A stretch of 64,000 nt of DNA, from NCBI GenBank assembly GCA_011525625.1, contig WYAX01000004.1, forward strand, positions 44,077-108,076, given 5' to 3'. The number at the start of each line of letters is the position of its first letter. Position 1 is the stretch's first letter. This stretch comes from Nitrospira defluvii (GTDB taxonomy: Bacteria; Nitrospirota; Nitrospiria; Nitrospirales; Nitrospiraceae). Below, in pieces: positions 1-9,783 of the stretch. The notes beneath the pieces were generated by a model. That model did no database searches. It had not been told where the DNA came from and was given only the letters and a program-made list of their open reading frames with translations. The translations under genes and the position numbers were made by a program.

Positions 1-2240
1 AGGCCGGCCCCATCGTCCTCGACTTCAATGAGCACCGAGTTGCCTCGATGGGCGGCGTGAAGATAGATCGTGCCTGCCGAAGGTTTTCCCTGCGCGACAC
101 GGACAGCCGCCGGTTCGATGCCGTGATACACCGCATTTCTCACCAGATGCACCAACGGATCGACCAACCGTTCCACGACACCGGTATCGATTTCGGTATG
201 TTCACCGGAGGTCACTAAGTTAACCTCCTTCCCCGTGGCTCGGGCCATCTCCCGAGCAGCACGACGAAACCGGGTGAACGGTGTCCCGATCGGCACCATA
301 CGCGCGCGGGCGATTTCATCGCGCATGCTCAGGGTCAGTTGCTGTAAGGACCCCATGTCGTCTTGCGCGCGGTGGATCGATCCGGAAAGCTGGGCCATAG
401 ATTCGGAGATATCGGCGGTCACTTCGCTGATTCGACGGGCGAGAATGTTGAAGTCGTCGTATCGATCGAACTCCAGGCTGCCGAAATCGCTGATGCCCGT
501 CACCTCAGGAGGCATTGCCCCCTCGGCAGGCGCCGGAGACGGCTGGAATGAAAAGGTATGTTTATCCTCAAAGGTGCGCACCGCATCGGTCAAACGGTTC
601 TTGTTGGCCAAGACTTGCATGGCCAATTGATTCAACGTCCGGAGACGTTGTTCGAGACGGCCTCGATCGATGACCAATTCGCCGACCAGATTCAACAGGC
701 GTTCCAGGCGATCGCGACTGACGCGGATTACCTCCCGCTCTTCTCCCGGTTTTCCTTCCCCTGATGCGGCCGATTCCGCGCCGTCGCGTTCAGAAGCCTC
801 GGCCTGAGACATCCCCTCGGCAAGTTTCTGCGCACATTCCGGCACGGAACCCACGATCGGGGACGCCCCGCCCAGGTTTGTGAGTTCCAGTACCGAGGCC
901 GCGAACCGCTGCCTGGTCCGACTCAAGAGGGACGGATCACGCCGCATGAGGCTCCGGATCACATCGATGGCACGGAGCAACACATCCGTATGACCGGGAC
1001 GAAACCGGAGACGCCCCTCACGAACCGCCCCCATGAAATCTTCGATGTGATGCGTCAGGTCTCCGATCGAGTGGAACCCGACGGTATAGGCGGATCCCTT
1101 CAACGTGTGAGCCGTGCGAAACAACTGATGAATCGTGTCCGGGTTGGTTGCATCCTGCTCCACTCGCAACAGATCGGTCTCAAGACTGTCCAGATACTCC
1201 TGAGCTTCCGGAGCGAAGTACGAAATGACCTCCGCATCGAGCGACGGCACCAGATAGGCTTCGGACAGCGCTTCGTTGTGATGCGCCGCGGCAGAGTGGA
1301 CGGGCAAGATCGACTCAGCCGCCGGTGTCGGTGCCGCTTTCGCAGAAACCGGCTTCTCCGATGTTTCGGCTTTCTCGGTCCCGTTGGACTGAATGTCACC
1401 CTGCTGCAACTCGCGGAGCATGCTCAGGATACAGGGGACGTCCTGCCGTAGCTTCGGCAAGTGCTTCGGGTCTCTCGCCATCAATGTTCGCATCACATCC
1501 ACGGCATGCCGGATGGTCGCAATCCAATGCGGCGCCATAACGGCGCGTCCTTCTCGGACTGCGGTCATGCAGGTTTCGAGTGGAAAGGCCACATCTCCCA
1601 CCACCTGAGATCCGACCGTATAGGCAGACCCCTTGAGGGTGTGCGCGACTCGATACAACTGATGAATCGTATCGGCATCGGTCCCGTCCTGTTCCACGCG
1701 TCGGAGCAGCGTCTGGATCGTGTTGAGATATTCTTCCGCTTCGGGAGAGAAGTAGGACAAGACCTCGTCATCGATCACGGGGATGAGATAGTCGTCGGCA
1801 GGCGCGGTCACGGCTTGGACCGAATCTGCTGCGGTCTCAGCTGCCGCCGGAGGCAGCAGCTCGGCACAGCGTCGGACAAACCCCTCGACCACGGAATCGT
1901 CTTCCCCTCCTCCACACCCGATGTGGGCGACTTGCGTCCGGAAGGAGTCGACGATCTCGCGCATGACCTCAATAGCGCGCGGCCAGGTGTCTGGCGCAAT
2001 CTCTCCGACTCGTTCCAGGGTCTCCTCCAGCAACGCGCCGAGTCGACCGAGGCCAGGAAACCCGTACAGCAGCGCTGCTCCCTTCAGTTTATGTCCGACC
2101 GTGTGCAAATGCGCGACATCGGCAGGGGCAGGAACCGCCTTGGCTTCCGGGTGCAAGGCCTTCCAAAACTGGGCCATATCGTCACCGGCTTCGGCGACGA
2201 AGATGTCCAACAGCTGGTCGCGATCAAACTCAGCGCTCAT
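1..2240 (-). CDS. cheA: Chemotaxis histidine kinase CheA with several HPt domains (partial)
   Basis: Sensor kinase that would pass phosphate from receptors through CheW to the response regulator. The start (ATG at 2240) is inside the window but the C-terminus runs off the left edge, leaving about 746 codons. Three histidine phosphotransfer domains are visible, each with an H-x-L-K-G motif: GHKLKGAA near residue 50, AHTLKGSAYTVG near 200 and a near-identical copy near 370. A dimerisation helix (VGELVIDRGRLEQRL) and the start of the ATPase domain with the N-box (HLVRNAVYHGIE) follow. The multi-HPt layout resembles ChpA/PilL more than enteric CheA. It is the last gene of a CheY-CheW-MCP-CheA run. 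The G boxes, the CheW-like domain and any C-terminal receiver are outside the window. Confidence 0.9.
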   Translation of the reverse strand, partial: MSAEFDRDQLLDIFVAEAGDDMAQFWKALHPEAKAVPAPADVAHLHTVGHKLKGAALLYGFPGLGRLGALLEETLERVGEIAPDTWPRAIEVMREIVDSFRTQVAHIGCGGGEDDSVVEGFVRRCAELLPPAAAETAADSVQAVTAPADDYLIPVIDDEVLSYFSPEAEEYLNTIQTLLRRVEQDGTDADTIHQLYRVAHTLKGSAYTVGSQVVGDVAFPLETCMTAVREGRAVMAPHWIATIRHAVDVMRTLMARDPKHLPKLRQDVPCILSMLRELQQGDIQSNGTEKAETSEKPVSAKAAPTPAAESILPVHSAAAHHNEALSEAYLVPSLDAEVISYFAPEAQEYLDSLETDLLRVEQDATNPDTIHQLFRTAHTLKGSAYTVGFHSIGDLTHHIEDFMGAVREGRLRFRPGHTDVLLRAIDVIRSLMRRDPSLLSRTRQRFAASVLELTNLGGASPIVGSVPECAQKLAEGMSQAEASERDGAESAASGEGKPGEEREVIRVSRDRLERLLNLVGELVIDRGRLEQRLRTLNQLAMQVLANKNRLTDAVRTFEDKHTFSFQPSPAPAEGAMPPEVTGISDFGSLEFDRYDDFNILARRISEVTADISESMAQLSGSIHRAQDDMGSLQQLTLSMRDEIARARMVPIGTPFTRFRRAAREMARATGKEVNLVTSGEHTEIDTGVVERLVDPLVHLVRNAVYHGIEPAAVRVAQGKPSAGTIYLHAAHRGNSVLIEVEDDGAG

Positions 2241-2287
2241 CGAGTCACGTCACATCCGAGCGGCCGTACCGCTCTGTGAGAATTTAC

Positions 2288-4162
2288 TTACACCAGCTTG
2301 AACTGGGCGACCGACGAGTTAAGACCTTCGGCCAGTTTGGCCATGTCTTCAATGGTCAACCGGGTCGAGTCCGTTTGTTTCTGCGTCGCCACGGCACCGC
2401 CGGTAAACTCCTTAATCGCTCGACCGACTTTTTCCGTCGAAGCCGTCTGGTCGGATGCCGCACCGGCGATGTTTTGTGCCAATTCGGATGAGCGTTTCGC
2501 GATGTCGGAAATTTCCGCGAACACGTCGCCGGTTCGAAGAGCGGAGGCCGATCCGGCTTCCACCGCTTGAGTTTCGTGCTCCATCGCCACCACCGCATCC
2601 TGCGTTTCGCTCTGAATGACTTTCACCAGGTCGGCGATTTCGCGGGTCGCCTGCGTGGAACTTTCCGCCAATTTCCGCACTTGGTCGGCGACGACGGCGA
2701 ACCGGGCACCGGCCTCACCTGCACCCGCCGCCTCGATGGCGGCATTGAGCGCGAGGAGGTTGGTTTGATTGGCGATATCTCGAATCGTCGAGACGATCTG
2801 CGAAATTTCGAGTGATCGGTCACCGAGGCCCTTCACCTGCTTCGACATGCGTTGCACCGCGGAGCGAATACTCTGCATGTCGCGCACCGTTTCTTGCACC
2901 GCGACGTTTCCGCGCTCGGTCGCCGACAACACCTGCTTCGCGGACTCCGATGACGCACCGGCTGTGCTAGCGACCTGGCGCATACCGGCAGCCAACTGTT
3001 CGACGGCGCCCAAGGTCCGCACCGACTCCTCCGCCTGTGCCCTGGCCGTGCCGGACATCTGTCCGGCAGACTCTCGCAAGGTTCCGGCCGACTTGTTCAC
3101 CCGATCCGCCGCTTCCCGTACTTGCTTCAACAACTGTCCGAACCGCGCGATCATGAGGTTGAACCCGTCGGCCAGGTTTCCGAACATGTCGGCCGTCACC
3201 TCGCCTCGCTTGGTCAGGTCTCCTTTACCGACCTCGGACACGAGCACAAGGAATTGCATCAGGCGCTTCTGCATGAGGTCGCGTTCTTCTTCGGTCGACA
3301 CCAGCGCGGTAATACGGTCGAGCATCGAGTTGAAGGCGACGGCCATTTGTCCTAACTCATCGTGCGATTCAATCTTCGCGCGCGCCTGCAGATTCCCGCC
3401 GGCGGCCTGGGTCGCCACGTTGGCGATGTGCGTGATGTTGCGGGACAAGAACGTCGCCAGGAGGTATCCGACGAATAACCCGAGTCCCACCGCCACCACA
3501 CCGCCGACCACGAGAATAAAGGTCCCGTTGGTCGCAAGCGCCTGCGCATCTTCGTTGAGGTCTTTGGCGATCGCCTCAATGGTCGTCACCTGCTCATTGT
3601 GGCGCCTCACGACGTTTTCGAACGACGGGGTCAGGTTGACCGTCAGTGCCAGGACCCCGAGCGCACGCATTTGCTCGGCTTGCGACGGGGTGAGGGTGTT
3701 GCGATCGAAACTGTCGGCCATCGCGCTCAACGCGCCGTCGGCATCTTGAAAGTATTTCTTCAGCGCCGGCTCGAACAGAGTCAGGTCCGCCTGTTCATCC
3801 CGCCCCGTCCGGGACACACGCAGGTTGGTGCTCTTGTAGTGGTTGACCGCCTTCTCGATCTCCGCCTTCAATGCGGGGAGTTTCGCCGCGTCCTGGGAAA
3901 AGTCCGCCTGTTTCGTCGCGGAGGCCACGTCCAGCAGGATCTGATGATGTTTGGTCAGCGCGGTGCCCATCTGTGCGAAATCGGCCAACGGGATCGTGTA
4001 GTCCGCATACACCGTTTGGGAGTGCGTGCTGAGCTGGCGCAGAGTGAACACACCGACACTGGCCATGATCATGATGATGAGACTGACCAGGCCGAAGCCG
4101 AGAAACAGCTTCGACCGTGTCTTCATGTCCTGAAATCGATTCGTGACGCCTTGGCCGATCAT
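2288..4162 (-). CDS. Methyl-accepting chemotaxis protein
   Basis: Transmembrane chemoreceptor of 624 residues. The first membrane helix is at about 19-41, a periplasmic four-helix-bundle sensor at about 42-212, the second helix at about 213-237, then a HAMP domain and a long cytoplasmic coiled coil with the conserved signalling tip ([18 protein letters not shown]). No C-terminal CheR-tethering pentapeptide is seen (it ends AQFKLV). The start is supported by a GGAGGAG site a few bases upstream of the ATG. It lies between cheW and cheA, so it is probably the dedicated receptor of this kinase. The ligand cannot be told from sequence. Confidence 0.93.
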   Translation of the reverse strand: MIGQGVTNRFQDMKTRSKLFLGFGLVSLIIMIMASVGVFTLRQLSTHSQTVYADYTIPLADFAQMGTALTKHHQILLDVASATKQADFSQDAAKLPALKAEIEKAVNHYKSTNLRVSRTGRDEQADLTLFEPALKKYFQDADGALSAMADSFDRNTLTPSQAEQMRALGVLALTVNLTPSFENVVRRHNEQVTTIEAIAKDLNEDAQALATNGTFILVVGGVVAVGLGLFVGYLLATFLSRNITHIANVATQAAGGNLQARAKIESHDELGQMAVAFNSMLDRITALVSTEEERDLMQKRLMQFLVLVSEVGKGDLTKRGEVTADMFGNLADGFNLMIARFGQLLKQVREAADRVNKSAGTLRESAGQMSGTARAQAEESVRTLGAVEQLAAGMRQVASTAGASSESAKQVLSATERGNVAVQETVRDMQSIRSAVQRMSKQVKGLGDRSLEISQIVSTIRDIANQTNLLALNAAIEAAGAGEAGARFAVVADQVRKLAESSTQATREIADLVKVIQSETQDAVVAMEHETQAVEAGSASALRTGDVFAEISDIAKRSSELAQNIAGAASDQTASTEKVGRAIKEFTGGAVATQKQTDSTRLTIEDMAKLAEGLNSSVAQFKLV

Positions 4163-4258
4163 CGTGCGCTCCTCCTTGTGACTGCTATTCCAGCGATTCG
4201 CCGGCCGGTCGGTCTGTTCCCTGCTCGCGCGGCCGTCAAACCTGTATGGCGTAATCGG

Positions 4259-4804
4259 TTACATGACCGGGAATGCCGCACTACCTCCGTCCACCTGCGC
4301 AAAAACCTGTGGGACTTCCAACACTCCCCCGAGACGCTGATCCACACGAAGCACCGCCGACACACAGGGGCGCGCACCGACAGGCCCGGCCTGCATGGCG
4401 GGCAGCAGTTGCTCACGCGCGACAGTGTGAATTTCCGGAACGTGGTCGACCAGCACACCGATCTGCCTCGGACCGTAACGGATCACGACCGCGAACGGCA
4501 GCGACGTCTGTCCGGCGGGAAGGCCTAGGCTTCCCCGCAAATCCACCAGGGTGATCACGGTTCCTCGCAGGTTGGTCACACCCGTGAGATAACTGGGCAT
4601 GCTCGGCACGGCGGTGACGGACTCCACCTCGAATACTTCCCCGACATGGCGAAGATCGATCGCGAACAGTTCGCCGCCGAGCGTCAACACACACATCCGC
4701 AGGGGACCGTCGGCCGACGTGCCGGAGGGTCTCGATACACCGGGGGTTCCGGGAGCCTGGGGTGACGCGGCAGGTTGGGATGGGATGGTGGGAACGTCGC
4801 TCAT
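4259..4804 (-). CDS. cheW: CheW-type coupling protein
   Basis: Adaptor that links receptor signalling tips to CheA. The 181 residues have a proline-rich tail of about 35 residues, then a CheW fold beginning at CVLTLGGELFAIDLRHVGEV and containing the typical LTGVTNLRGTVITLVDLR core. The central segment and C-terminal strand are present, so the domain looks complete. It sits 3 bases downstream of the response regulator and about 100 bases upstream of the receptor gene. Confidence 0.9.
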   Translation of the reverse strand: MSDVPTIPSQPAASPQAPGTPGVSRPSGTSADGPLRMCVLTLGGELFAIDLRHVGEVFEVESVTAVPSMPSYLTGVTNLRGTVITLVDLRGSLGLPAGQTSLPFAVVIRYGPRQIGVLVDHVPEIHTVAREQLLPAMQAGPVGARPCVSAVLRVDQRLGGVLEVPQVFAQVDGGSAAFPVM

Positions 4805-4807
4805 GAG

Positions 4808-5170
4808 TTAGTTCAATGCCCGCTTCACTGCGGCGACGAGGTCCTCGGCCTTGAACGGTTTCACCACGTAGCCGTTTGCGCCCTGCTGTTGTCCCCAAAA
4901 CTTGTCGCTCTCCTGCCCCTTGGACGTACAGAGGACGATCGGAATGCCCTTGAAGCGGTCGTCGCCCTTCAGGTCACGGCAGGCTTGAAATCCGTTGCGT
5001 CCCGGCATGACCACATCCAACACAATCAGGTCCGGTTTATCCAATGCCAACTTGTCTTCCAATTTGTCCGCGTTGGGATAGGAGACCACCGTATGGTTGG
5101 CGGATTTCAGATACCCTTCGATCAACTGCAACTCGGCGTACGAATCATCCACGACAACGATCTTACTCAT
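4808..5170 (-). CDS. CheY/PilH-like single-domain response regulator
   Basis: Stand-alone receiver of 120 residues. The acidic pocket is present (VVVDDS near residue 8), with the phosphoacceptor Asp in VLDVVMPG near residue 52, the conserved Thr/Ser in LCTSKG and the Lys in VVKPF. The reading frame is open for 14 more codons upstream, but the ATG at 5170 (MSKIVVVDDS) matches the family start. The MPGRNGFQACRDLKGDDRF style is closer to PilH of twitching-motility systems than to flagellar CheY. First gene of the cheY-cheW-mcp-cheA run. Confidence 0.92.
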   Translation of the reverse strand: MSKIVVVDDSYAELQLIEGYLKSANHTVVSYPNADKLEDKLALDKPDLIVLDVVMPGRNGFQACRDLKGDDRFKGIPIVLCTSKGQESDKFWGQQQGANGYVVKPFKAEDLVAAVKRALN

Positions 5171-5234
5171 GCGTGCCCCCCTCCAAACCGGCAAAATGTG
5201 TGCGACGATCACTGACCTGACACAGCACCCGGGT

Positions 5235-5969
5235 CTATTTCATCGGAATGACAATGCTGATGGCGCCGGCGAGGTCCCCTTCATGCCATCCCTCTTTCTT
5301 GGCGCCGGTCACATCACGGTCCCCCTTGGGATTGCCGTGACAGCTGAGGCACGTGGTCGCGGCATACTCCGGATCCATCATGCGCAACACCGGTCGACCG
5401 TCGAGCATCGTCGCCCGGCTGTACGGCTGCCCCTTGGGATGGCGCGTGTCGGCAAAGAGCCTCAACACTTCGGCTTCAAAGTCATCGGGGCGATTTCCGG
5501 GATACCGATAGTCCGTGCTGGTCAATTTCACACGAATCCCGGTCTTCCGGAAGAACCGCTCCCCGGATTTCCTGGCGAAGACGGCGGGGATCATCCCCTT
5601 AAACCCGACTCCCTGCTTGTTGATCACAGGCTGCGCCTCATCGATCACTTCTTTCTCCGATTCCACCATGGCTAAGAATAACGGCCCTTGCGGGACCGTC
5701 GCGGGGCGGCTCAAATCGATCTTGGTCGCCTTGCGAAACCGTTCGATCACCTGATTGGCGACAAAGTCGCCGGTGAATCCCTTCTCGCCTTTGCTGGAGT
5801 CGTTGATAATCGCTTGATTATCGGAGAGGACGCCCCGTCCGACTTGCACCAGTTTGATGAGCAGTTCAGCCGTTTCCACTTCGGTATTGGCCGATGCGGG
5901 GACGGCCGTCCCGATACTTGTCGCCGTCAGTACCGCCACCAGGATTCTGCTGATGCAATGGTTCGCCAT
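5235..5969 (-). CDS. Secreted DUF3365 (Tll0287-like) c-type haem protein
   Basis: Protein of 244 residues with a signal peptide (about residues 1-27, ending VPASA) and one CxxCH haem-attachment motif at residues 207-211 (CLSCH), inside the PEYAATTCLSCHGNPKGD context typical of the DUF3365/Tll0287-like family. These proteins are thought to be periplasmic redox or gas sensors; no enzyme activity is implied. A strong GGAGGGG site precedes the ATG. It is transcribed toward the chemotaxis genes, so a role as extracytoplasmic redox input to that pathway is possible; this is inference from position only. Confidence 0.85.
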   Translation of the reverse strand: MANHCISRILVAVLTATSIGTAVPASANTEVETAELLIKLVQVGRGVLSDNQAIINDSSKGEKGFTGDFVANQVIERFRKATKIDLSRPATVPQGPLFLAMVESEKEVIDEAQPVINKQGVGFKGMIPAVFARKSGERFFRKTGIRVKLTSTDYRYPGNRPDDFEAEVLRLFADTRHPKGQPYSRATMLDGRPVLRMMDPEYAATTCLSCHGNPKGDRDVTGAKKEGWHEGDLAGAISIVIPMK

Positions 5970-6360
5970 GGCCCCTCCTTCTCTCCGCCTCCCGGTCGCC
6001 CGGAACAGGCCATCTCCTAAGTCCGCTGATCTATTCTCAAAGATAGCGCAAAACTATCGATTGACAATTTTCTGGACACGGGGAGCCCGCGCCGGCCCCT
6101 GTGACCCCGGCCAGGCTGGTGCACAATCGGTGCCAATCAACACACATACGTAGGGCAAAGGAGGCAGGTAGAGGTCCATGCATGAAGTCGGCGATTTTGC
6201 GGATGATTCAGTGTGGAGGACGAACAAGACCCCATACGGTCCACGCAACGAATCCACATCTGTCCCTGTTCAAGATTTCGAGGGGAGTGCCAAAGTTTGG
6301 TCGCTTTGGAAGAGAAGCGTCAAAACGACCGGCAGGATGAGCTCGTACTGCGGTCAGCGC
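5970..6360. other. Intergenic region, 391 bases
   Basis: Lies between the end of the cobalamin operon and the start of the haem protein. No convincing gene is seen; the short open frames here have no recognisable motif and no good ribosome site. It holds a putative promoter (separate entry). No clear Rho-independent terminator for the long operon was recognised. Confidence 0.5.
6040..6067 (-). promoter_or_regulatory. Putative sigma-70 promoter for the haem protein gene
   Basis: On the minus strand TTGTCA (6067-6062) is followed after 16 bases by TATCTT (6045-6040), about 70 bases upstream of the haem protein ATG. Spacing and -35 match are reasonable, the -10 match is modest. By-eye call only. 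Confidence 0.35.
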
Positions 6361-7932
6361 CTACCCACCCGCCCGTGAACGGAGGATGGCCCAGATCGGG
6401 GTGAGATCGAGGTGCTGCTCGACATGATCGGCCCAGCGATCCAAGGCATGCCGTTGTGTGTCGTTCACCTGTTGGGAGCGCGCAGGCTCGATCGGCGGGA
6501 TTCCCTTTCTACGACGCAACCGATTGAGCCAGGCACGCCGGAATTGCGGCTGATCGAACAACCCGTGAATGTAGGTGCCCCAGACCAGCCCATCATCCCG
6601 CACGGCTCCGTCCAATGCCTCCCCCTCCGGTGCACCTGCCTGGAGCTGATCGACCGACTGCGCGGGTCTTCCTTCGAGATGGAAACAGGGACGATGGGGA
6701 CCGGGATCTGTTCGCCCCATATGAATGAGGTATCCACGAACCGACATCGGTCCCGCCTCATCAATGTGCAACGCTGAGGCCTCCACCTGCTCGGTGACTT
6801 TTTCAGGCCTCATGATGGTGTGTGTCTGTAACAATCTCAAACCGTTTGCCTCGCCACCGGTCTCGACGCCATCGGGGTCGGTAATCCGATTTCCCAACAT
6901 CTGGTAACCGCCGCAGATCCCGACCAACTCCCGTCCGCTGCGGACATGGTCGTGGACGAGCGCGTCAAACCCCTTTCCACGCAGGTAGGCCAGGTCCGCC
7001 AGCGTGCTCTTCGACCCGGGAATGATCACCGCATCAGCTCCTGCTGCCTCGGCCGGCGTCGCAACGTACCGGAGGGCCACATCAGCCTCGTGGGTCAGCA
7101 GGTTGAAATCGGTAAAGTTGCTCATGTGCGGCAGCAGCAAGACCGCAATGTTGACGCGATCGTCCGCAAAGGCCACCTGACGCCGGACCTCGACATCCAG
7201 GCTGTCCTCCTGATCCAGCGTGAGGTCGCGGAGAAAGGGCAGCACACCCAGCACCGGAATCCCCGTCCGCTCGCGAAGAAAGCGAACCCCGTCGGCAAAG
7301 AGCGCACTGTCGCCGCGAAATTTGTTGATCACGAGCCCGCAGACCCGAGCGCGTTCCTCCGGCGCAATGAGATCCAGCGTGCCGATCAATTGGGCGAATA
7401 CGCCGCCTCGATCGATATCGCCGACCAGGACGACTCGGGCATCCGCCAATTCCACCGTAGCCCAGTTGACCAAGTCACGGTCGCGCAAATTCACTTCGGC
7501 GGCGCTTCCGGCCCCTTCAATCACGATCACGTCATACTGCGCGGCCAGCCGCTCGTAGCTGCTCCGCACGGCCTGGAATAATTCGGCATTCCGGCCGCGC
7601 GTAAAGTACGCCCGCGCATCCAACGTGGAGTAGACACGCCCCTGGACCACCACCTGCGCCCTGGCATCGGATTCCGGCTTCAGCAGAATGGGATTCATGT
7701 CCACATGGGGGGCCAGGCTGCAGGCCTCCGCCTGTAACGCTTGCGCTCGCCCGATTTCACCGCCGTCCGGAGTAACGAACGAGTTCAGCGACATGTTTTG
7801 CGCTTTGAACGGCGCCACCCTGATGCCCGCCCGATGCAGCAATCGGCAGAGACCGGCGACCACCAGGCTTTTTCCGACATCGGAACCAGTTCCGAGGACG
7901 GCTATGGCTATGGCGCGTGTCACGTGAGGCAT
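6361..7932 (-). CDS. cobQ: Adenosylcobyric acid synthase (cobyric acid synthase)
   Basis: Amidates the corrin side chains b, d, e and g of adenosylcobyrinic acid a,c-diamide, using glutamine and ATP. The 523 residues match the family length: an N-terminal P-loop-like segment (LGTGSDVGKS near 14-23), the DNPILLKP-like segment (MNPILLKPESD) near 80, and a class I glutamine amidotransferase domain with the nucleophile Cys in VGICGGYQMLG near 345. Last gene of the btuB-led operon, 16 bases after cbiZ. Confidence 0.95.
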   Translation of the reverse strand: MPHVTRAIAIAVLGTGSDVGKSLVVAGLCRLLHRAGIRVAPFKAQNMSLNSFVTPDGGEIGRAQALQAEACSLAPHVDMNPILLKPESDARAQVVVQGRVYSTLDARAYFTRGRNAELFQAVRSSYERLAAQYDVIVIEGAGSAAEVNLRDRDLVNWATVELADARVVLVGDIDRGGVFAQLIGTLDLIAPEERARVCGLVINKFRGDSALFADGVRFLRERTGIPVLGVLPFLRDLTLDQEDSLDVEVRRQVAFADDRVNIAVLLLPHMSNFTDFNLLTHEADVALRYVATPAEAAGADAVIIPGSKSTLADLAYLRGKGFDALVHDHVRSGRELVGICGGYQMLGNRITDPDGVETGGEANGLRLLQTHTIMRPEKVTEQVEASALHIDEAGPMSVRGYLIHMGRTDPGPHRPCFHLEGRPAQSVDQLQAGAPEGEALDGAVRDDGLVWGTYIHGLFDQPQFRRAWLNRLRRRKGIPPIEPARSQQVNDTQRHALDRWADHVEQHLDLTPIWAILRSRAGG

Positions 7933-7948
7933 CGAACTCTTCCGGACA

Positions 7949-8680
7949 TCAGCGGCGCTGCGTCGCCGTCCATTGCGCGGCGCGCATGAGCCCTTCGAGG
8001 ACGCATTCGCTCACCACAAGGCCGATCATGGAACCGAGGTCGGTATGCGTGCCCGCATACGCATGCCACGGCCCACGCCCGCGCAGGGCACAGGCGGCAA
8101 CCACCGCATCCGTCCCCGTCCCTGTTGCGTCGGGCGAACCGGTCCAGCTGGGAACGGCGTGATCACGCAGGGTGCCGGTCTTGGCCTCCGTGGCAACCTG
8201 CACCACACCGACCAACGCCGGAACCGCCAGGCAGGCGTTCGTCACCACAATGAGATTGATCGTCCCGGGCTTGCCATGAATTGAAGGCCGGTCACCATGA
8301 CTCGGCCGTTCACCGGCCCGCACGGCATTGGTGACACCGACGGTGGCATAACATTCCACCCAGAGCCCACCTCGTTCCTCCCGACGACTCACCAGCTGCG
8401 TCATAGGCACCGCCGTCATCAGGCCGACGCAATCCGGCTCAACACCGAGTAGCCCGGCCAGACGCTTCAGATACCGGGAAGGATGCCCCCAGGATTTCCC
8501 TTCGAGGTTCGACGAGGGATTGGACGCCACCTGGTGATTGAGAATGTAGCGAGTGGTTCGCAGACCGCCGCCCCGCGGCGCGGAGGACAGGACGCGCATA
8601 CGACTGCCTAAGTCGACGATCAACGTGTCGCGGGTGACACGCGATGTGGTTGCCACGCGATCCGGCGGACGCCAACTCAT
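7949..8680 (-). CDS. cbiZ: Adenosylcobinamide amidohydrolase (CbiZ family)
   Basis: Predicted to cleave the aminopropanol side chain of adenosylcobinamide or pseudocobalamin, giving adenosylcobyric acid for remodelling with the cell's own lower ligand. The 243 residues show family signatures: SSAPRGGGLRTTRYILNHQV near 50, then CVGLMTAVPMTQLV and the C-terminal TGTGTDAVVAACALRG. The start overlaps the preceding stop as ATGA. Its presence beside cbiB and the adenosyltransferases shows that the operon serves salvage as well as synthesis. Confidence 0.88.
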   Translation of the reverse strand: MSWRPPDRVATTSRVTRDTLIVDLGSRMRVLSSAPRGGGLRTTRYILNHQVASNPSSNLEGKSWGHPSRYLKRLAGLLGVEPDCVGLMTAVPMTQLVSRREERGGLWVECYATVGVTNAVRAGERPSHGDRPSIHGKPGTINLIVVTNACLAVPALVGVVQVATEAKTGTLRDHAVPSWTGSPDATGTGTDAVVAACALRGRGPWHAYAGTHTDLGSMIGLVVSECVLEGLMRAAQWTATQRR

Positions 8681-9783
8681 TCTGCAACTCGTCCGATGAA
8701 CGACAAGGCCTTCAGGAGTCGATCGTTCTCACGTCTCGTCCGTACCGCCACCCGCAGCGAACGGTCATTTAACCCCGGGACCTGCGAGCAGTCACGGAGG
8801 AGCACCCCTCGCCGTCGCAGCACCGAGACCACCTGCGTCGCCATGTGCCCGACCGGCAGTTCCAACAGGATGAAATTCGCCTTGGCTGGAAACACCCGGA
8901 CGCCGGACAGCCGTTCAAGTTCCCGCTGCAGCCTGCTCCGTTCCCGATCCATGAATTGCAGACTGCGCCGGCGATGTCGATCGTCCCGCAAGGCCACCAT
9001 GGCAGCTCGCTGCGCCAACATGTTCACCGACCAGGGAGGTTGCTGCGCACTGAGTACCTTTGTCACAGCAGGATGCGCGACCGCGTACCCCACACGGAGG
9101 CCAGGTAGCGCATAGAATTTGGTGAAGCTCCGAAGCACCATGGTCTTGGGTGGAAGGGCCTTCCCAAGAATCGACACCGACTCACAATAGTCTGCGAACG
9201 TTTCATCGACCAGGCACCAGAGCCCAAGGTGCGCCGCCGCGCGAGCCAGCGTTCGTACGGTCGTGGCCTCCCAGGCGATGCCGGTCGGACTATTGGGATT
9301 ACAGAGCAGGACGGCATCGAGGGAACGCGATCGGGTACCCGTTCGTGAAGCCTGTCGCAAGGCCTCCAACACCGGTTCCAGCCTGGGCCGGTAGTTGTCT
9401 GCTTGCTCGGCCATCACCGTGCTGATCCGCCCTCCGGATCGTGCCATCGCCGCCGCGTATTCGGAGAAGGTCGGGCCTATCACCAGCAGATGCCGAATCT
9501 GCAGGGCAGCAGGGAGAAGATGAATCAACTCCGTCGAACCGTTTCCGATGAGAAACGCGTCGGGAGCACGGCGCCAGTGAGCCGCGAGCACCTGCCGGAG
9601 ATCCCAGCAGAGCGGATCGGGATAATGGCACAGCAGCGTTTTCGCGCGCGAGAGCATCCGGAGGACAGCCGGTGAAGGGCCTAACGGATTGATGCTGGCG
9701 CTGAAATCGAGCACCCGATCGGGCGCTCGCCCCAATTCACGAGCGGCCCCGTACACATCCCCGCCGTGAACCGTTCGCGTCAT
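8677..9783 (-). CDS. cobD: L-threonine-O-3-phosphate decarboxylase-like aminotransferase (CobD/CobC type)
   Basis: PLP enzyme of fold type I, 368 residues, predicted to make (R)-1-amino-2-propanol phosphate, the linker of the nucleotide loop. Visible: LDFSASINPLGPSP near the N-terminus, the PLP-binding region NPNSPTG, and the Schiff-base Lys in LRSFTKFYALPGLRVGY. Histidinol-phosphate aminotransferases share this fold; the neighbours favour the cobalamin role. The start is placed at the fourth codon (9783), where ATG overlaps the cbiB stop as ATGA. Confidence 0.88.
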   Translation of the reverse strand: MTRTVHGGDVYGAARELGRAPDRVLDFSASINPLGPSPAVLRMLSRAKTLLCHYPDPLCWDLRQVLAAHWRRAPDAFLIGNGSTELIHLLPAALQIRHLLVIGPTFSEYAAAMARSGGRISTVMAEQADNYRPRLEPVLEALRQASRTGTRSRSLDAVLLCNPNSPTGIAWEATTVRTLARAAAHLGLWCLVDETFADYCESVSILGKALPPKTMVLRSFTKFYALPGLRVGYAVAHPAVTKVLSAQQPPWSVNMLAQRAAMVALRDDRHRRRSLQFMDRERSRLQRELERLSGVRVFPAKANFILLELPVGHMATQVVSVLRRRGVLLRDCSQVPGLNDRSLRVAVRTRRENDRLLKALSFIGRVAE

